From the NCBI RefSeq assembly GCF_051014685.1, contig NW_027479436.1:61020-125019 (forward strand): a stretch of 64,000 nucleotides of DNA. Direction: 5' to 3'. Source of the DNA: Ptiloglossa arizonensis. Taxonomy: Eukaryota; Arthropoda; Insecta; Hymenoptera; Colletidae. The notes under the pieces were generated by a model. That model worked only from the letters and a program-made list of their open reading frames with translations. It was not told where the DNA came from and did no database searches. Of the stretch, positions 47,124-59,432 are shown piece by piece. The translations under genes and the position numbers were made by a program. Numbering within the stretch: the first letter of the stretch is position 1; each line of letters opens with the position of its first letter.

Positions 47124-50100
47124 CCCTAGGCCATTCTGGTTAAGCGTTTGGAGCAGCAGAATTGCGAAAAATTTTTTGCCTTCTCAACCATTTCTTGGCT
47201 TCAAAGTCCCATATCTCGCGAACGGATTGACCTAACCCAAAAATTCCTATTGCATCTGAAAGTAGAAACTCGCCCGATTGCAACGGTATGTGTATTTTTT
47301 CCCTAGGCCATTCTGGTTAAGCGTTTGGAGCAGCAGAATTGTGAAAAATTTTTTGCCTTCTCTACCATTTCTTGGCTTCAAACCCCCATATCTCGCGAAC
47401 GGATTGACCTAACCCAAAAATTCCTATTGCATCTGAAAGTAGAAACTCGCCCGATTACAACGGTATGTGTATTTTTTCCCTAGGCCATTCTGGTTAAGCG
47501 TTTGGAGCAGCAGAATTGCGAAAAATTTTTTGCCTTCTCAACCATTTCTTGTCTTCAAACTCCCATATCTCGCGAACGGATTGACCTAACCCAAAAATTC
47601 CTATTGCATCTGAAAGTAGAAACTCGCCCGATTACAGCGGTATGTGTATTTTTTCCCTAGGCCATTCTGGTTAAGTGTTTGGAGCAGCAGAAGTGCGAAA
47701 AATTTGTTGTCTTCTCAACCATTTCTTAGCTTCAAACTCCCATATCTCTCGAACGGATTGACGTAACCCAAAAATTCCTATTGCATCTGAAAGTAGAAAC
47801 TCGCCCGATTACAACGGTATGTGTATTTTTTCCCTAGGCCATTCTGGTTAAGCGTTTGGAGCAGCAGAATTGTGAAAAATTTTTTGCCTTCTCTACCATT
47901 TCTTGGCTTCAAACTCCCATATCTAGCGAACAGACTGACCTAACCCAAAAATTCCTATTGCATCTGAAAGTAGAAACTCGCCCGATTACAGCGGTATGTG
48001 TATTTTTTCCCTTGGCCATTTTGGTAAAGCGTTTGGAGCAGCAGAATTGCGAAAAATTTTTTGCCTTCTCAACCATTTCTTGGCTTCAAACTCCCATATC
48101 TCGCGAACGGATTGACCTAACCCAAAAATTCCTATTGCATCTGAAAGTAGAAACTCGCCCGATTACAACGGTATGTGTATTTTTTCCTTAGGCCATTCTG
48201 GTTAAGCGTTTGGAGCAGCAGAATTGTGAAAAATTTTTTGCCTTCTCTACCATTTCTTGGCTTCAAACCCCCATATCTGGCGAACGGATTGACCTAACAC
48301 AAAAATTCCTATTGCATCTGAAAGTAGAAACTCGCCCGATTACAACGGTATGTGTATTTTTTCCCTAGGCCATTCTGGTTAAGCGTTTGGAGCAGCAGAA
48401 TTGCGAAAAATTTTTTGCCTTCTCAACCATTTCTTGTCTTCAAACTCCCATATCTCGCGAACGGATTGACCTAACCCAAAAATTCCTATTGCATCTGAAA
48501 GTAGAAACTCGCCCGATTACAACGGTATGTGTATTTTTTCCCTAGCCCATTCTGGTTAAGCTTTTGGAGCAGCAGAATTGTGAAAAATTTTTTGCCTTCT
48601 CTACCATTTCTTGGCTTCAAACTCCCATATCTCGCGAACAGACTGACCTAACCCAAAAATTCCTATTGCATCTGAAAGTAGAAACTCGCCCGATTACAGC
48701 GGTATGTGTATTTTTTCCCTTGGCCATTTTGGTTAAGCTTTTGGAGCAGCGGAATTGCGAAAAATTTTTTGCCTTCTCAACCATTTCTTGTCTTCAAACT
48801 CCCATATCTAGCGAACGGTTTGACCTAACCCAAAAATTCCTATTGCATCTGAAAGTAGAAACTCGCCCGATTACAACGGTATGCGTATTTTTCCCCTAGG
48901 CCATTCTGGTTAAGCGTTTGGAGCAGCAGAATTGTGAAAAATTTTTTGCCTTCTATACCATTTCTTGGCTTCAAACTCCCATATCTCGCGAACAGACTGA
49001 CCTAACCCAAAAATTCCTATTGCATCTGAAAGTAGAAACTCGCCCGATTACAGCGGTATGTGTATTTTTTCCCTAGGCAATTCTGGTTAAGCGTTTGGAG
49101 CAGCAGAAGTGCGAAAAATTTGTTGTCTTCTCAACCATATCTTAGTTTCAAACTCCCATATCTCTCGAACGGATTGACGTAACCCAAAAATTCCTATTGC
49201 ATCTGAAAGCAGAAACTCGCCCGATTACAACGGTATGTGTATTTTTTCCCTAGGCCATCTGGTTAATCGTTTGGAGCAGCAGAATTGTGAAAAATTTTTT
49301 GGCTTCTCTACCATTTCTTGGCTTCAAACTCCCATATCTCGCGAATAGACTGACCTAACCCAAAAATTCCTATTGCATTTGAAAGTAGAAACTCGCCCGA
49401 TTACAGCGGTTTGTGTATTTTTTCCTTTGGCCATTTTGGTTAAGCGTTTGGAGCAGCAGAATTGCGAAAGATGTTTTGCCTTCTCAACCATTTCTTGGCT
49501 TCAAACTCCCATATCTCGCGAACGGATTGACGTAACCCAAAAATTCCTATTGCATCTGAAAGTAGAAACTCGCCCGATTACAACGGTATGTGTATTTTTT
49601 CCCTTGGCCATTCTGGTTAAGCGTTTGGAGCAGCAGAATTGTGAAAAATTTTTTGCCTTCTCTACCATTTCTTGGCTTCAAACTCCCATATCTAGCGAAC
49701 AGACTGACCTAACCCAAAAATTCATATTGCATCTGAAAGTACAAACTCGCCCGATTACAGCGGTATGTGTATTTTTTCCCTTGGCCATTTTGGTAAAGCG
49801 TTTGGAGCAGCAGAATTGCGAAAAATTTTTTGCCTTCTCAACCATTTCTTGGCTTCAAACTCCCATATCTCGCGAACGGATTGACCTAACCCAAAAATTC
49901 CTATTGCATCTGAAAGTAGAAACTCGCCCGATTACAACGGTATGTGTATTTTTTCCCTAGCCCATTCTGGTTAAGCGTTTGGAGCAGCAGAATTGTGAAA
50001 AATTTTTTGCCTTCTCTACCATTTCTTGGCTTCAAACTCCCATATCTCGCGAACAGACTGACCTAACCCAAAAATTCCTATTGCATCTGAAAGTAGAAAC

Positions 50101-52786
50101 TCGCCCGATTACAGCGGTATGTGTATTTTTTCCCTTGGCCATTTTGGTAAAGCGTTTGGAGCAGCAGAATTGCGAAAAATTTTTTGCCTTCTCAACCATT
50201 TCTTGGCTTCAAACTCCCATATCTCGCGAACGGATTGACCTAACCCAAAAATTCCTATTGCATCTGAAAGTAGAAACTCGCCCGATTACAACGGTATGTG
50301 TATTTTTTCCCTAGCCCATTCTGGTTAAGCGTTTGGAGCAGCAGAATTGTGAAAAATTTTTTGCCTTCTCTACCATTTCTTGGCTTCAAACTCCCATATC
50401 TCGCGAACAGACTGACCTAACCCAAAAATTCCTATTGCATCTGAAAGTAGAAACTCGCCCGATTACAGCGGTATGTGTATTTTTTCCCTTGGCCATTTTG
50501 GTTAAGCGTTTGGAGCAGCGGAATTGCGAAAAATTTTTTGCCTTCTCAACCATTTCTTGTCTTCAAACTCCCATATCTCGCGAACGGTTTGACCTAACCC
50601 AAAAATTCCTATTGCATCTGAAAGTAGAAACTCTCCCGATTACAACGGTATGTGTATTTTTTCCCTAGCCCATTCTGGTTAAGCGTTTGGAGCAGCAGAA
50701 TTGTGAAAAATTTTTTGCCTTCTCTACCATTTCTTGGCTTCAAACTCCCATATCTAGCGAACAGACTGACCTAACCCAAAAATTCCTATTGCATTTGAAA
50801 GTAGAAACTCGCCCGATTACAGCGGTTTGTGTATTTTTTCCCTTGGCCATTTTGGTTAAGCGTTTGGAGCAGCAGAATTGCGAAAAATGTTTTGCCTTGT
50901 CAACTATTTCTTGGCTTAAAACTCCCATATCTCGCGAACGGATTGACATAACCCAAAAATTCCTATTGCATCTGAAAGTAGAAACTCGCCCGATTACAAC
51001 GGTATGTGTATTTTTTCCCTTGGCCATTCTGGTTAAGCGTTTGGAGCAGCAGAATTGTGAAAAATTTTTTGCCTTCTCTACCATTTCTTGGCTTCAAACT
51101 CCCATATCTAGCGAACAGACTGACCTAACCCAAAAATTCCTATTGCATCTGAAAGTAGAAACTCGCCCGATTACAACGGTATGTGTATTTTTTCCCTAGC
51201 CCATTCTGGTTAAGCGTTTGGAGCAGCAGAATTGTGAAAAATTTTTTGCCTTCTCTACCATTTCTTGCCTTCAAACTCCCATACCTCGCGAACAGACTGA
51301 CCTAACCCAAAAATTCCTATTGCATCTGAAAGTAGAAACTCGCCCGATTACAGCGGTATGTGTATTTTTTCCCTTGGCCATTTTGGTAAAGCGTTTGGAG
51401 CAGCAGAATTGCGAAAAATTTTTTGCCTTCTCAACCATGTCTTGGCTTCAAACTCCCATATCTCGCGAACGGATTGACCTAACCCAAAAATTCCTATTGC
51501 ATCTGAAAGTAGAAACTCGCCCGATTACAACGGTATGTGTATTTTTTCCCTAGCCCATTCTGGTTAAGCGTTTGGAGCAGCAGAATTGTGAAAAATTTTT
51601 TGCCTTCTCTACCATTTCCTGGCTTCAAATTCCCATATCTCGCGAACAGACTGACCTAACCCAAAAATTCCTATTGCATCTGAAAGTAGAAACTCGCCCG
51701 ATTACAGCGGTATGTGTATTTTTTCCCTTGGCCATTTTGGTTAAGCGTTTGGAGCAGCGGAATTGCGAAAAATTTTTTGCCTTCTCAACCATTTCTTGTC
51801 TTCAAACTCCCATATCTCGCGAACGGTTTGACCTAACCCAAAAATTCCTATTGCATCTGAAAGTAGAAACTCGCCCGATTACAACGGTATGTGTATTTTT
51901 TCCCTAGCCCATTCTGGTTAAGCGTTTGGAGCAGCAGAATTGTGAAAAATTTTTTGCCTTCTCTACCATTTCTTGGCTTCAAACTCCCATATCTCGCGAA
52001 CAGACAGACCTAACCCAAAAATTCCTATTGCATCTGAAAGTAGAAACTCGCCCGATTACAGCGGTATGTGTATTTTTTCCCTAGCCCATTCTGGTTAAGC
52101 GTTTGGAGCAGCAGAATTGTGAAAAATTTTTTGCCTTCTCTACCATTTCTTGGCTTCAAACTCCCATATCTCGCGAACGGATTGACCTAACCCAAAAATT
52201 CCTATTGCATCTGAAAGTAGAAACTCGCCCGATTACAACGGTATGTGTATTTTTCCCCTAGGCCATTCTGGTTAAGCGTTTGGAGCAGCAGAATTGTGAA
52301 AAATTTTTTGCCTTCTCTACCATTTCTTGGCTTCAAACTCCCATATCTCGCGAACAGACTGACCTAACCCAAAAATTCCTATTGCATCTGAAAGTAGAAA
52401 CTCGCCCGATTACAGCGGTATGTGTATTTTTTCCCTTGGCCATTTTGGTTAAGCGATTGGAGCAGCAGAATTGCGAAAAATTTTTTGCCTTCTCAACCAT
52501 TTGTTGGCTTCAAACTCCCATATCTCGCGAACGGATTGACCTAACCCAAAAATTCCTATTGCATCTGAAAGTAGAAACTCGCCTGATTACAACGGTATGT
52601 GTATTTTTTCCCTTGGCCATTCTGGTTAAGCGTGTGGAGCAGCAGAATTGTGAAAATTTTTTTGCCTTCTATACCATTTCTTGGCTTCAAACTCCCATAT
52701 CTCTCGAACGGATTGACCTAACCCAAAAATTCCTATGTCATCTGAAAGTAGAAACTCGCCCGATTACAACGGTATGTGTATTTTTC
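47124..52786 (+). repeat. 39-mer block, shortened copy B (5,663 bp, 32 monomers)
   Basis: The copy is colinear with copy A in three steps. The offset is 6,901-6,902 bp up to about 50,690 (A 43,785). It becomes 6,194 bp through the AATGTTTTGCC, CATGTCTTGG and TTTCCTGGC marks (B 50,882, 51,437, 51,617), four monomers fewer. It becomes 5,663 bp at the TTTGTTGGC and CCTATGTCATCTG marks (B near 52,501 and 52,735), three more fewer. Both losses are whole multiples of 177 bp, as expected for unequal exchange. The 1-bp shift from 6,901 to 6,902 comes from the indels near 42.7 kb in copy A. Confidence 0.85.
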
Positions 52787-55700
52787 CCCTAGGCCATTCT
52801 GGTTAAGCGTTTGGAGCAGCAGAATTGTGAAAAATTTTTTGCCTTCTCTACCATTTCTTGGATTCAAACTCCCATATCTCGCGAACAGACTGACCTGACC
52901 CAAAAATTCCTATGGCATCTGATAGTAGAAACTCGCCCGATTACAACGGTATGTGTATTTTTTCCCTAGGCCATTCTGGTTAAGCGTTTGGAGCAGCAGA
53001 ATTGCGAAAAATTTTTTGCCTTCTCAACCATTTCTTGTCTTCAAACTCCCATATCTCGCGAACGGATTGACCTAACCCAAAAATTCCTATTGCATCTGAA
53101 AGTAGAAACTCGCCCGATTACAACGGTATGTGTATTTTTCCCTAGCCCATTCTGGTTAAGCGTTTGGAGCAGCAGAATTGTGAAAAATTTTTTGCCTTCT
53201 CTACCATTTCTTGGCTTCAAACTCCCATATCTCGCGAACAGACTGACCTAACCCAAAAATTCCTATTGCATCTGAAAGTAGAAACTCGCCCGATTACAGC
53301 GGTATGTGTATTTTTTCCCTTGGCCATTTTGGTTAAGCGTTTGGAGCAGCAGAATTGTGAAAAATTTTTTGCCTTCTCTACCATTTGTTGGCTTCAAACT
53401 CCCATATCTCGCGAACAGACTGACCTAACCCAAAAATTCCTATTGCATCTGAAAGTAGAAACTCGCCCGATTACAGCGGTATGTGTATTTTTTCCCTAGG
53501 CAATTCTGGTTAAGCGTTTGGAGCAGCAGACGTGCGAAAAATTTGTTGTCTTCTCAACCATATCTTTGTTTCAAACTCCCATATCTCTCGAACGGATTGA
53601 CGTAACCCAAAAATTCCTATTGCATCTGAAAGTAGAAACTCGCCCGATTACAACGGTATGTGTATTTTTTCCCTAGGCCATTCTGGTTAATCGTTTGGAG
53701 CAGCAGAATTGTGAAAAATTTTTTGGCTTCTCTACCATTTCTTGGCTTCAAACTCCCATATCTCGCGAATAGACTGACCTAACCCAAAAATTCCTATTGC
53801 ATTTGAAAGTAGAAACTCGCCCGATTACAGCGGTTTGTGTATTTTTTCCCTTGGCCATTTTGGTTAAGCGTTTGGAGCAGCAGAATTGCGAAAAATTTTT
53901 TGCCTTCTCAACCATTTCTTGGCTTCAAACTCCCATATCTCGCGAACGGATTGACATAACCCAAAAATTCCTATTGCATCTGAAAGTAGAAACTCGCCCG
54001 ATTACAACGGTATGTGTATTTTTTCCCTTGGCCATTCTGGTTAAGCGTTTGGAGCAGCAGAATTGTAAAAAATTTTTTGCCTTCTCTACCATTTCTTGGC
54101 TTCAAACTCCCATATCTCGCGAACGGATTGACCTAACCCAAAAATTCCTATTGCATCTGAAAGTAGAAACTCGCCCGATTACAACGGTATGTGTATTTTT
54201 TCCTTAGGCCATTCTGGTTAAGCGTTTGGAGCAGCAGAATTGGGAAAAATTTTTTGCCTTCTCTACCATTTCTTGGCTTCAAACCCCCATATCTCGCGAA
54301 CGGATTGACATAACCCAAAAATTCCTATTGCATCTGAAAGTAGAAACTCGCCCGATTACAACGGTATGTGTATTTTTTCCCTAGGCCATTCTGGTTAAGC
54401 GTTTGGAGCAGCAGAATTGCGATAAATTTTTTGCCTTCTCAACCATTTCTTGTCTTCAAACTCCCATATCTCGCGAACGGATTGACCTAACCCAAAAATT
54501 CCTATTGCCTCTGAAAGTAGAAACTCGCCCGATTACAACGGTATGTGTATTTTTTCCCTAGCCCATTCTGGTTAAGCGTTTGGAGCAGCAGAATTGTGAA
54601 AAATTTTTTGCCTTCTCTACCATTTCTTGGCTTCAAACTCCCATATCTCGCGAACAGACTGACCTAACCCAAAAATTCCTATTGCATCTGAAAGTAGAAA
54701 CTCGCCCGATTACAGCGGTATGTGTATTTTTTCCCTTGGCCATTTTGGTTAAGCGTTTGGAGCAGCAGAATTGCGAAAAATTTTTTGCCTTCTCAACCAT
54801 TTCTTGGCTTCAAACTCCCATATCTCGCGAACGGATTGACATAACCCAAAAATTCCTATTGCATCTGAAAGTAGAAACTCGCCCGATTACAGCGGTATGT
54901 GTATTTTTTCCCTTGGCCATTTTGGTTAAGCGTTTGGAGCAGCGGAATTGCGAAAAATTTTTTGCCTTCTCAACCATTTCTTGTCTTCAAACTCCCATAT
55001 CTCGCGAACGGTTTGACCTAACCCAAAAATTCCTATTGCATCTGAAAGTAGAAACTCGCCCGATTACAACGGTATGTGTATTTTTTCCCTAGCCCATTCT
55101 GGTTAAGCGTTTGGAGCAGCAGAATTGTGAAAAATTTTTTGCCTTCTCTACCATTTCTTGGCTTCAAACTCCCATATCTCGCGAACAGACAGACCTAACC
55201 CAAAAATTCCTATTGCATCTGAAAGTAGAAACTCGCCCGATTACAGCGGTATGTGTATTTTTTCCCTAGCCCATTCTGGTTAAGCGTTTGGAGCAGCAGA
55301 ATTGTGAAAAATTTTTTGCCTTCTCTACCATTTCTTGGCTTCAAACTCCCATATCTCGCGAACGGATTGACCTAACCCAAAAATTCCTATTGCATCTGAA
55401 AGTAGAAACTCGCCCGATTACAACGGTATGTGTATTTTTCCCCTAGGCCATTCTGGTTAAGCGTTTGGAGCAGCAGAATTGTGAAAAATTTTTTGCCTTC
55501 TCTACCATTTCTTGGCTTCAAACTCCCATATCTCGCGAACAGACTGACCTAACCCAAAAATTCCTATTGCATCTGAAAGTAGAAACTCGCCCGATTACAG
55601 CGGTATGTGTATTTTTTCCCTTGGCCATTTTGGTTAAGCGATTGGAGCAGCAGAATTGCGAAAAATTTTTTGCCTTCTCAACCATTTGTTGGCTTCAAAC

Positions 55701-57250
55701 TCCCATATCTCGCGAACGGATTGACCTAACCCAAAAATTCCTATTGCATCTGAAAGTAGAAACTCGCCTGATTACAACGGTATGTGTATTTTTTCCCTTG
55801 GCCATTCTGGTTAAGCGTGTGGAGCAGCAGAATTGTGAAAATTTTTTTGCCTTCTATACCATTTCTTGGCTTCAAACTCCCATATCTCTCGAACGGATTG
55901 ACCTAACCCAAAAATTCCTATGGCATCTGAAAGTAGAAACTCGCCCGATTACAACGGTATGTGTATTTTTCCCCTAGGCCATTCTGGTTAAGCGTTTGGA
56001 GCAGCAGAATTGTGAAAAATTTTTTGCCTTCTCTACCATTTCTTGGATTCAAACTCCCATATCTCGCGAACAGACTGACCTGACCCAAAAATTCCTATGG
56101 CATCTGATAGTAGAAACTCGCCCGATTACAACGGTATGTGTATTTTTTCCCTAGGCCATTCTGGTTAAGCGTTTGGAGCAGCAGAATTGCGAAAAATTTT
56201 TTGCCTTCTCAACCATTTCTTGTCTTCAAACTCCCATATCTCGCGAATAGACTGACCTAACCCAAAAATTCCTATTGCATTTGAAAGTAGAAACTCGCCC
56301 GATTACAGCGGTATGTGTATTTTTTCCCTTGGCCATTTTGGTTAAGCGTTTGGAGCAGCAGAATTGTGAAAAATTTTTTGCCTTCTCTACCATTTCTTGG
56401 CTTCAAACTCCCATATCTCGCGAACAGACTGACCTAACCCAAAAATTCCTATTGCATCTGAAAGTAGAAACTCGCCCGATTACAGCGGTATGTGTATTTT
56501 TTCCCTTGGCCATTTTGGTTAAGCGTTTGGAGCAGCAGAATTGTGAAAAATTTTTTGCCTTCTCTACCATTTCTTGGCTTCAAACTCCCATATCTCGCGA
56601 ACAGACTGACCTAACCCAAAAATTCCTATTGCATCTGAAAGTAGAAACTCGCCCGATTACAGCGGTATGTGTATTTTTTCCCTAGGCAATTCTGGTTAAG
56701 CGTTTGGAGCAGCAGACGTGCGAAAAATTTGTTGTCTTCTCAACCATATCTTAGTTTCAAACTCCCATATCTCTCGAACGGATTGACGTAACCCAAAAAT
56801 TCCTATTGCATCTGAAAGTAGAAACTCGCCCGATTACAGCGGTATGTGTATTTTTTCCCTTGGCCATTTTGGTTAAGCGTTTGGAACAGCAGAATTGTGA
56901 AAAATTTTTTGCCTTCTCTACCATTTCTTGGCTTCAAACTCCCATATCTCGCGAACAGACTGACCTAACCCAAAAATTCCTATTGCATCTGAAAGTAGAA
57001 ACTCGCCCGATTACAACGGTATGTGTATTTTTTCCCTTGGCCATTCTGGTTAAGCGTTTGGAGCAGCAGAATTGTGAAAAATTTTTTGCCTTCTCTACCA
57101 TTTCTTGGCTTCAAACTCCCATATCTCGCGAACGGATTGACCTAACCCAAAAATTCCTATTGCATCTGAAAGTAGAAACTCGCCCGATTACAACGGTATG
57201 TGTATTTTTTCCTTAGGCCATTCTGGTTAAGCGTTTGGAGCAGCAGAATT
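52787..57250 (+). repeat. 18/17-mer partial duplication block
   Basis: The run from about 51,740 to 53,062, which begins in the previous block, returns at about 54,925-56,247 with an offset of 3,185 bp (18 monomers minus 1). The CAGACGTGCG mark at 53531 returns at 56717 (3,186 bp). The GAATTGGG mark at 54242 returns at 57251 (3,009 bp, 17 monomers). The step from 3,185 to 3,186 is explained by a T-run deletion near 53,149 in the first copy. Shared marks include AAGCGATTGG, AAGCGTGTGG, CTATACC, TTGGATTC with GACCTGACCC, and GGCATCTGATAG. Confidence 0.83.
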
Positions 57251-58843
57251 GGGAAAAATTTTTTGCCTTCTCTACCATTTCTTGGCTTCAAACCCCCATA
57301 TCTCGCGAACGGATTGACCTAACCCAAAAATTCCTATTGCATCTGAAAGTAGAAACTCGCCCGATTACAACGGTATGTGTATTTTTTCCCTAGGCCATTC
57401 TGGTTAAGCGTTTGGAGCAGCAGAATTGCGATAAATTTTTTGCCTTCTCAACCATTTCTTGTCTTCAAACTCCCATATCTCGCGAACGGATTGACCTAAC
57501 CCAAAAATTCCTATTGCCTCTGAAAGTAGAAACTCGCCCGATTACAACGGTATGTGTATTTTTTCCTTAGGCCATTCTGGTTAAGCGTTTGGAGCAGCAG
57601 AATTGTGAAAAATTTTTTGCCTTCTCTACCATTTCTTGGCTTCAAACCCCCATATCTCGCGAACGGATTGACCTAACCCAAAAATTCCTATTGCATCTGA
57701 AAGTAGAAACTCGCCCGATTACAACGGTATGTGTATTTTTTCCCTAGGCCATTCTGGTTAAGCGTTTGGAGCAGCAGAATTGCGAAAAATTTTTTGCCTT
57801 CTCAACCATTTCTTGTCTTCAAACTCCCATATCTCGCGAACGGATTGACCTAACCCAAAAATTCCTATTGCATCTGAAAGTAGAAACTCGCCCGATTACA
57901 ACGGTATGTGTATTTTTTCCTTAGGCCATTCTGGTTAAGCGTTTGGAGCAGCAGAATTGTGAAGAATTTTTTGCCTTCTCTACCATTTCTTGGCTTCAAA
58001 CCCCCATATCTCGCGAACGGATTGACCTAACCCAAAAATTCCTATTGCATCTGAAAGTAGAAACTCGCCCGATTACAACGGTATGTGTATTTTTTCCTTA
58101 GGCCATTCTGGTTAAGCGTTTGGAGCAGCAGAATTGTGAAAAATTTTTTGCCTTCTCAACCATTTCTTGTCTTCAAACTCCCATATCTCGCGAACGGTTT
58201 GACCTAACCCAAAAATTCCTATTGCATCTGAAAGTAGAAACTCGCCCGATTACAAAGGTATGTGTATTTTTTCCCTAGCCCATTCTGGTTAAGCGTTTGG
58301 AGCAGCAGAATTGTGAAAAATTTTTTGCCTTTTCTACCATTTCTTGGCTTCAAACTCCCATATCTCGCGAACAGACAGAACTAACCCATAAATTCCTATT
58401 GCATCTGAAAGTAGAAACTCGCCCGATTACAGCGGTATGTGTATTTTTTCCCTTGGCCATTTTGGTTAAGCGTTTGGAGCAGCAGAATTGCGAAAAATTT
58501 TTTGCCTTCTCAACCATTTCTTGGCTTCAAACTCCCATATCTCGCGAACGGATTGACATAACCCAAAAATTCCTATTGCATCTGAAAGTAGAAACTCGCC
58601 CGATTACAACGGTATGTGTATTTTTTCCCTTGGCCATTCTGGTTAAGCGTTTGGAGCAGCAGAATTGTGAAAAATTTTTTGCCTTCTCTACCATTTCTTG
58701 GCTTCAAACTCCCATATCTCGCGAACGGATTGACCTAACCCAAAAATTCCTATTGCATCTGAAAGTAGAAACTCGCCCGATTACAACGGTGTGTGTATTT
58801 TTTCCTTAGGCCATTCTGGTTAAGCGTTTGGAGCAGCAGAATT
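57251..58843 (+). repeat. Second 9-mer HOR family, copy 1 (1,593 bp)
   Basis: The block runs from one GAATTGGGAAAA mark (GGG at 57251) to the next (58844). Internal marks are GCGATAAATT near 57,429, GCCTCTGAAAG near 57,517, repeated AAACCCCC with CCTTAGG monomers, ACAAAGGTATG near 58,254, CTTTTCTACC near 58,331, GACAGAACTAACCCATAAA near 58,375, GACATAACCC and GGTGTGTG. The variant content is unlike the 9-mer at 13.3-16.5 kb although the length is the same. A private substitution is 57964 G against 59557 A. Confidence 0.9.
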
Positions 58844-59319
58844 GGGAAAAATTTTTTGCCTTCTCTACCATTTCTTGGCTTCAAACCCCCATATCTCGCG
58901 AACGGATTGACCTAACCCAAAAATTCCTATTGCATCTGAAAGTAGAAACTCGCCCGATTACAACGGTATGTGTATTTTTTCCCTAGGCCATTCTGGTTAA
59001 GCGTTTGGAGCAGCAGAATTGCGATAAATTTTTTGCCTTCTCAACCATTTCTTGTCTTCAAACTCCCATATCTCGCGAACGGATTGACCTAACCCAAAAA
59101 TTCCTATTGCCTCTGAAAGTAGAAACTCGCCCGATTACAACGGTATGTGTATTTTTTCCTTAGGCCATTCTGGTTAAGCGTTTGGAGCAGCAGAATTGTG
59201 AAAAATTTTTTGCCTTCTCTACCATTTCTTGGCTTCAAACCCCCATATCTCGCGAACGAATTGACCTAACCCAAAAATTCCTATTGCATCTGAAAGTAGA
59301 AACTCGCCCGATTACAACG

Positions 59320-59340
59320 GTATGTGTATTTTTTCCCTAG
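59320..59340 (+). other. Intron-like GT...AG segment, 21 nt (reference copy)
   Basis: The segment begins GTATGTGTA, runs through six T and three C, and ends TAG. The base before it is G and the base after it is G, so it reads G|GTATGT...pyrimidines...TAG|G, a good match to general splice-site patterns at both ends. It is exactly seven codons long and in phase with the longest plus-strand frame, and its last codon is the usual stop of that frame. Copies with CCTTGG in place of CCTAGG lose both the AG and the stop. Introns this short are known only in a few lineages. No transcript evidence exists here, so function is unproven and chance is the default reading. Confidence 0.2.
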
Positions 59341-59377
59341 GCCATTCTGGTTAAGCGTTTGGAGCAGCAGAATTGCG

Positions 59378-59388
59378 AAAAATTTTTT
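59378..59388 (+). other. A5T6 tract in an imperfect 16-bp palindrome (reference copy)
   Basis: AAAAATTTTTT sits at the centre of GCGAAAAATTTTTTGC, which is self-complementary except for one G opposite T. The TGTG monomer class weakens one more outer pair but keeps the A/T core. Together with the T6 run at 59328-59333 and the A5 run at the monomer end, this gives three A/T-tracts per monomer. Such tracts are known to bend DNA and influence nucleosome placement. That they do so here is an inference. A few copies are changed, for example ATTTGTTG in the divergent class and a 1-bp shorter A run near 6,827-6,830. Confidence 0.6.
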
Positions 59389-59426
59389 GCCTTCTCAACC
59401 ATTTCTTGTCTTCAAACTCCCATATC

Positions 59427-59432
59427 TCGCGA
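59427..59432 (+). other. TCGCGA (NruI) site present in most monomers
   Basis: A TCGCGA palindrome occurs once in most monomers and holds two CpG dinucleotides. Known departures in the window are TCTCGA in the divergent class (for example near 840-870), TCTAGCGA in a subset of AGACTGACC monomers (for example near 13,065) and ATTTCGCGA in a few (for example near 9,880). Because the site recurs every 177 bp, it should give a regular ladder on digestion. Confidence 0.9.

Noticed and set aside
9513..51084. Minus-strand frames of 60-114 codons, some starting at ATG (9513-9857, 11459-11803, 19247-19591, 50740-51084 and others)
   Set aside because: They are antisense readings of the same monomers, opened by the same CTTG variants or by 1-bp deletions.
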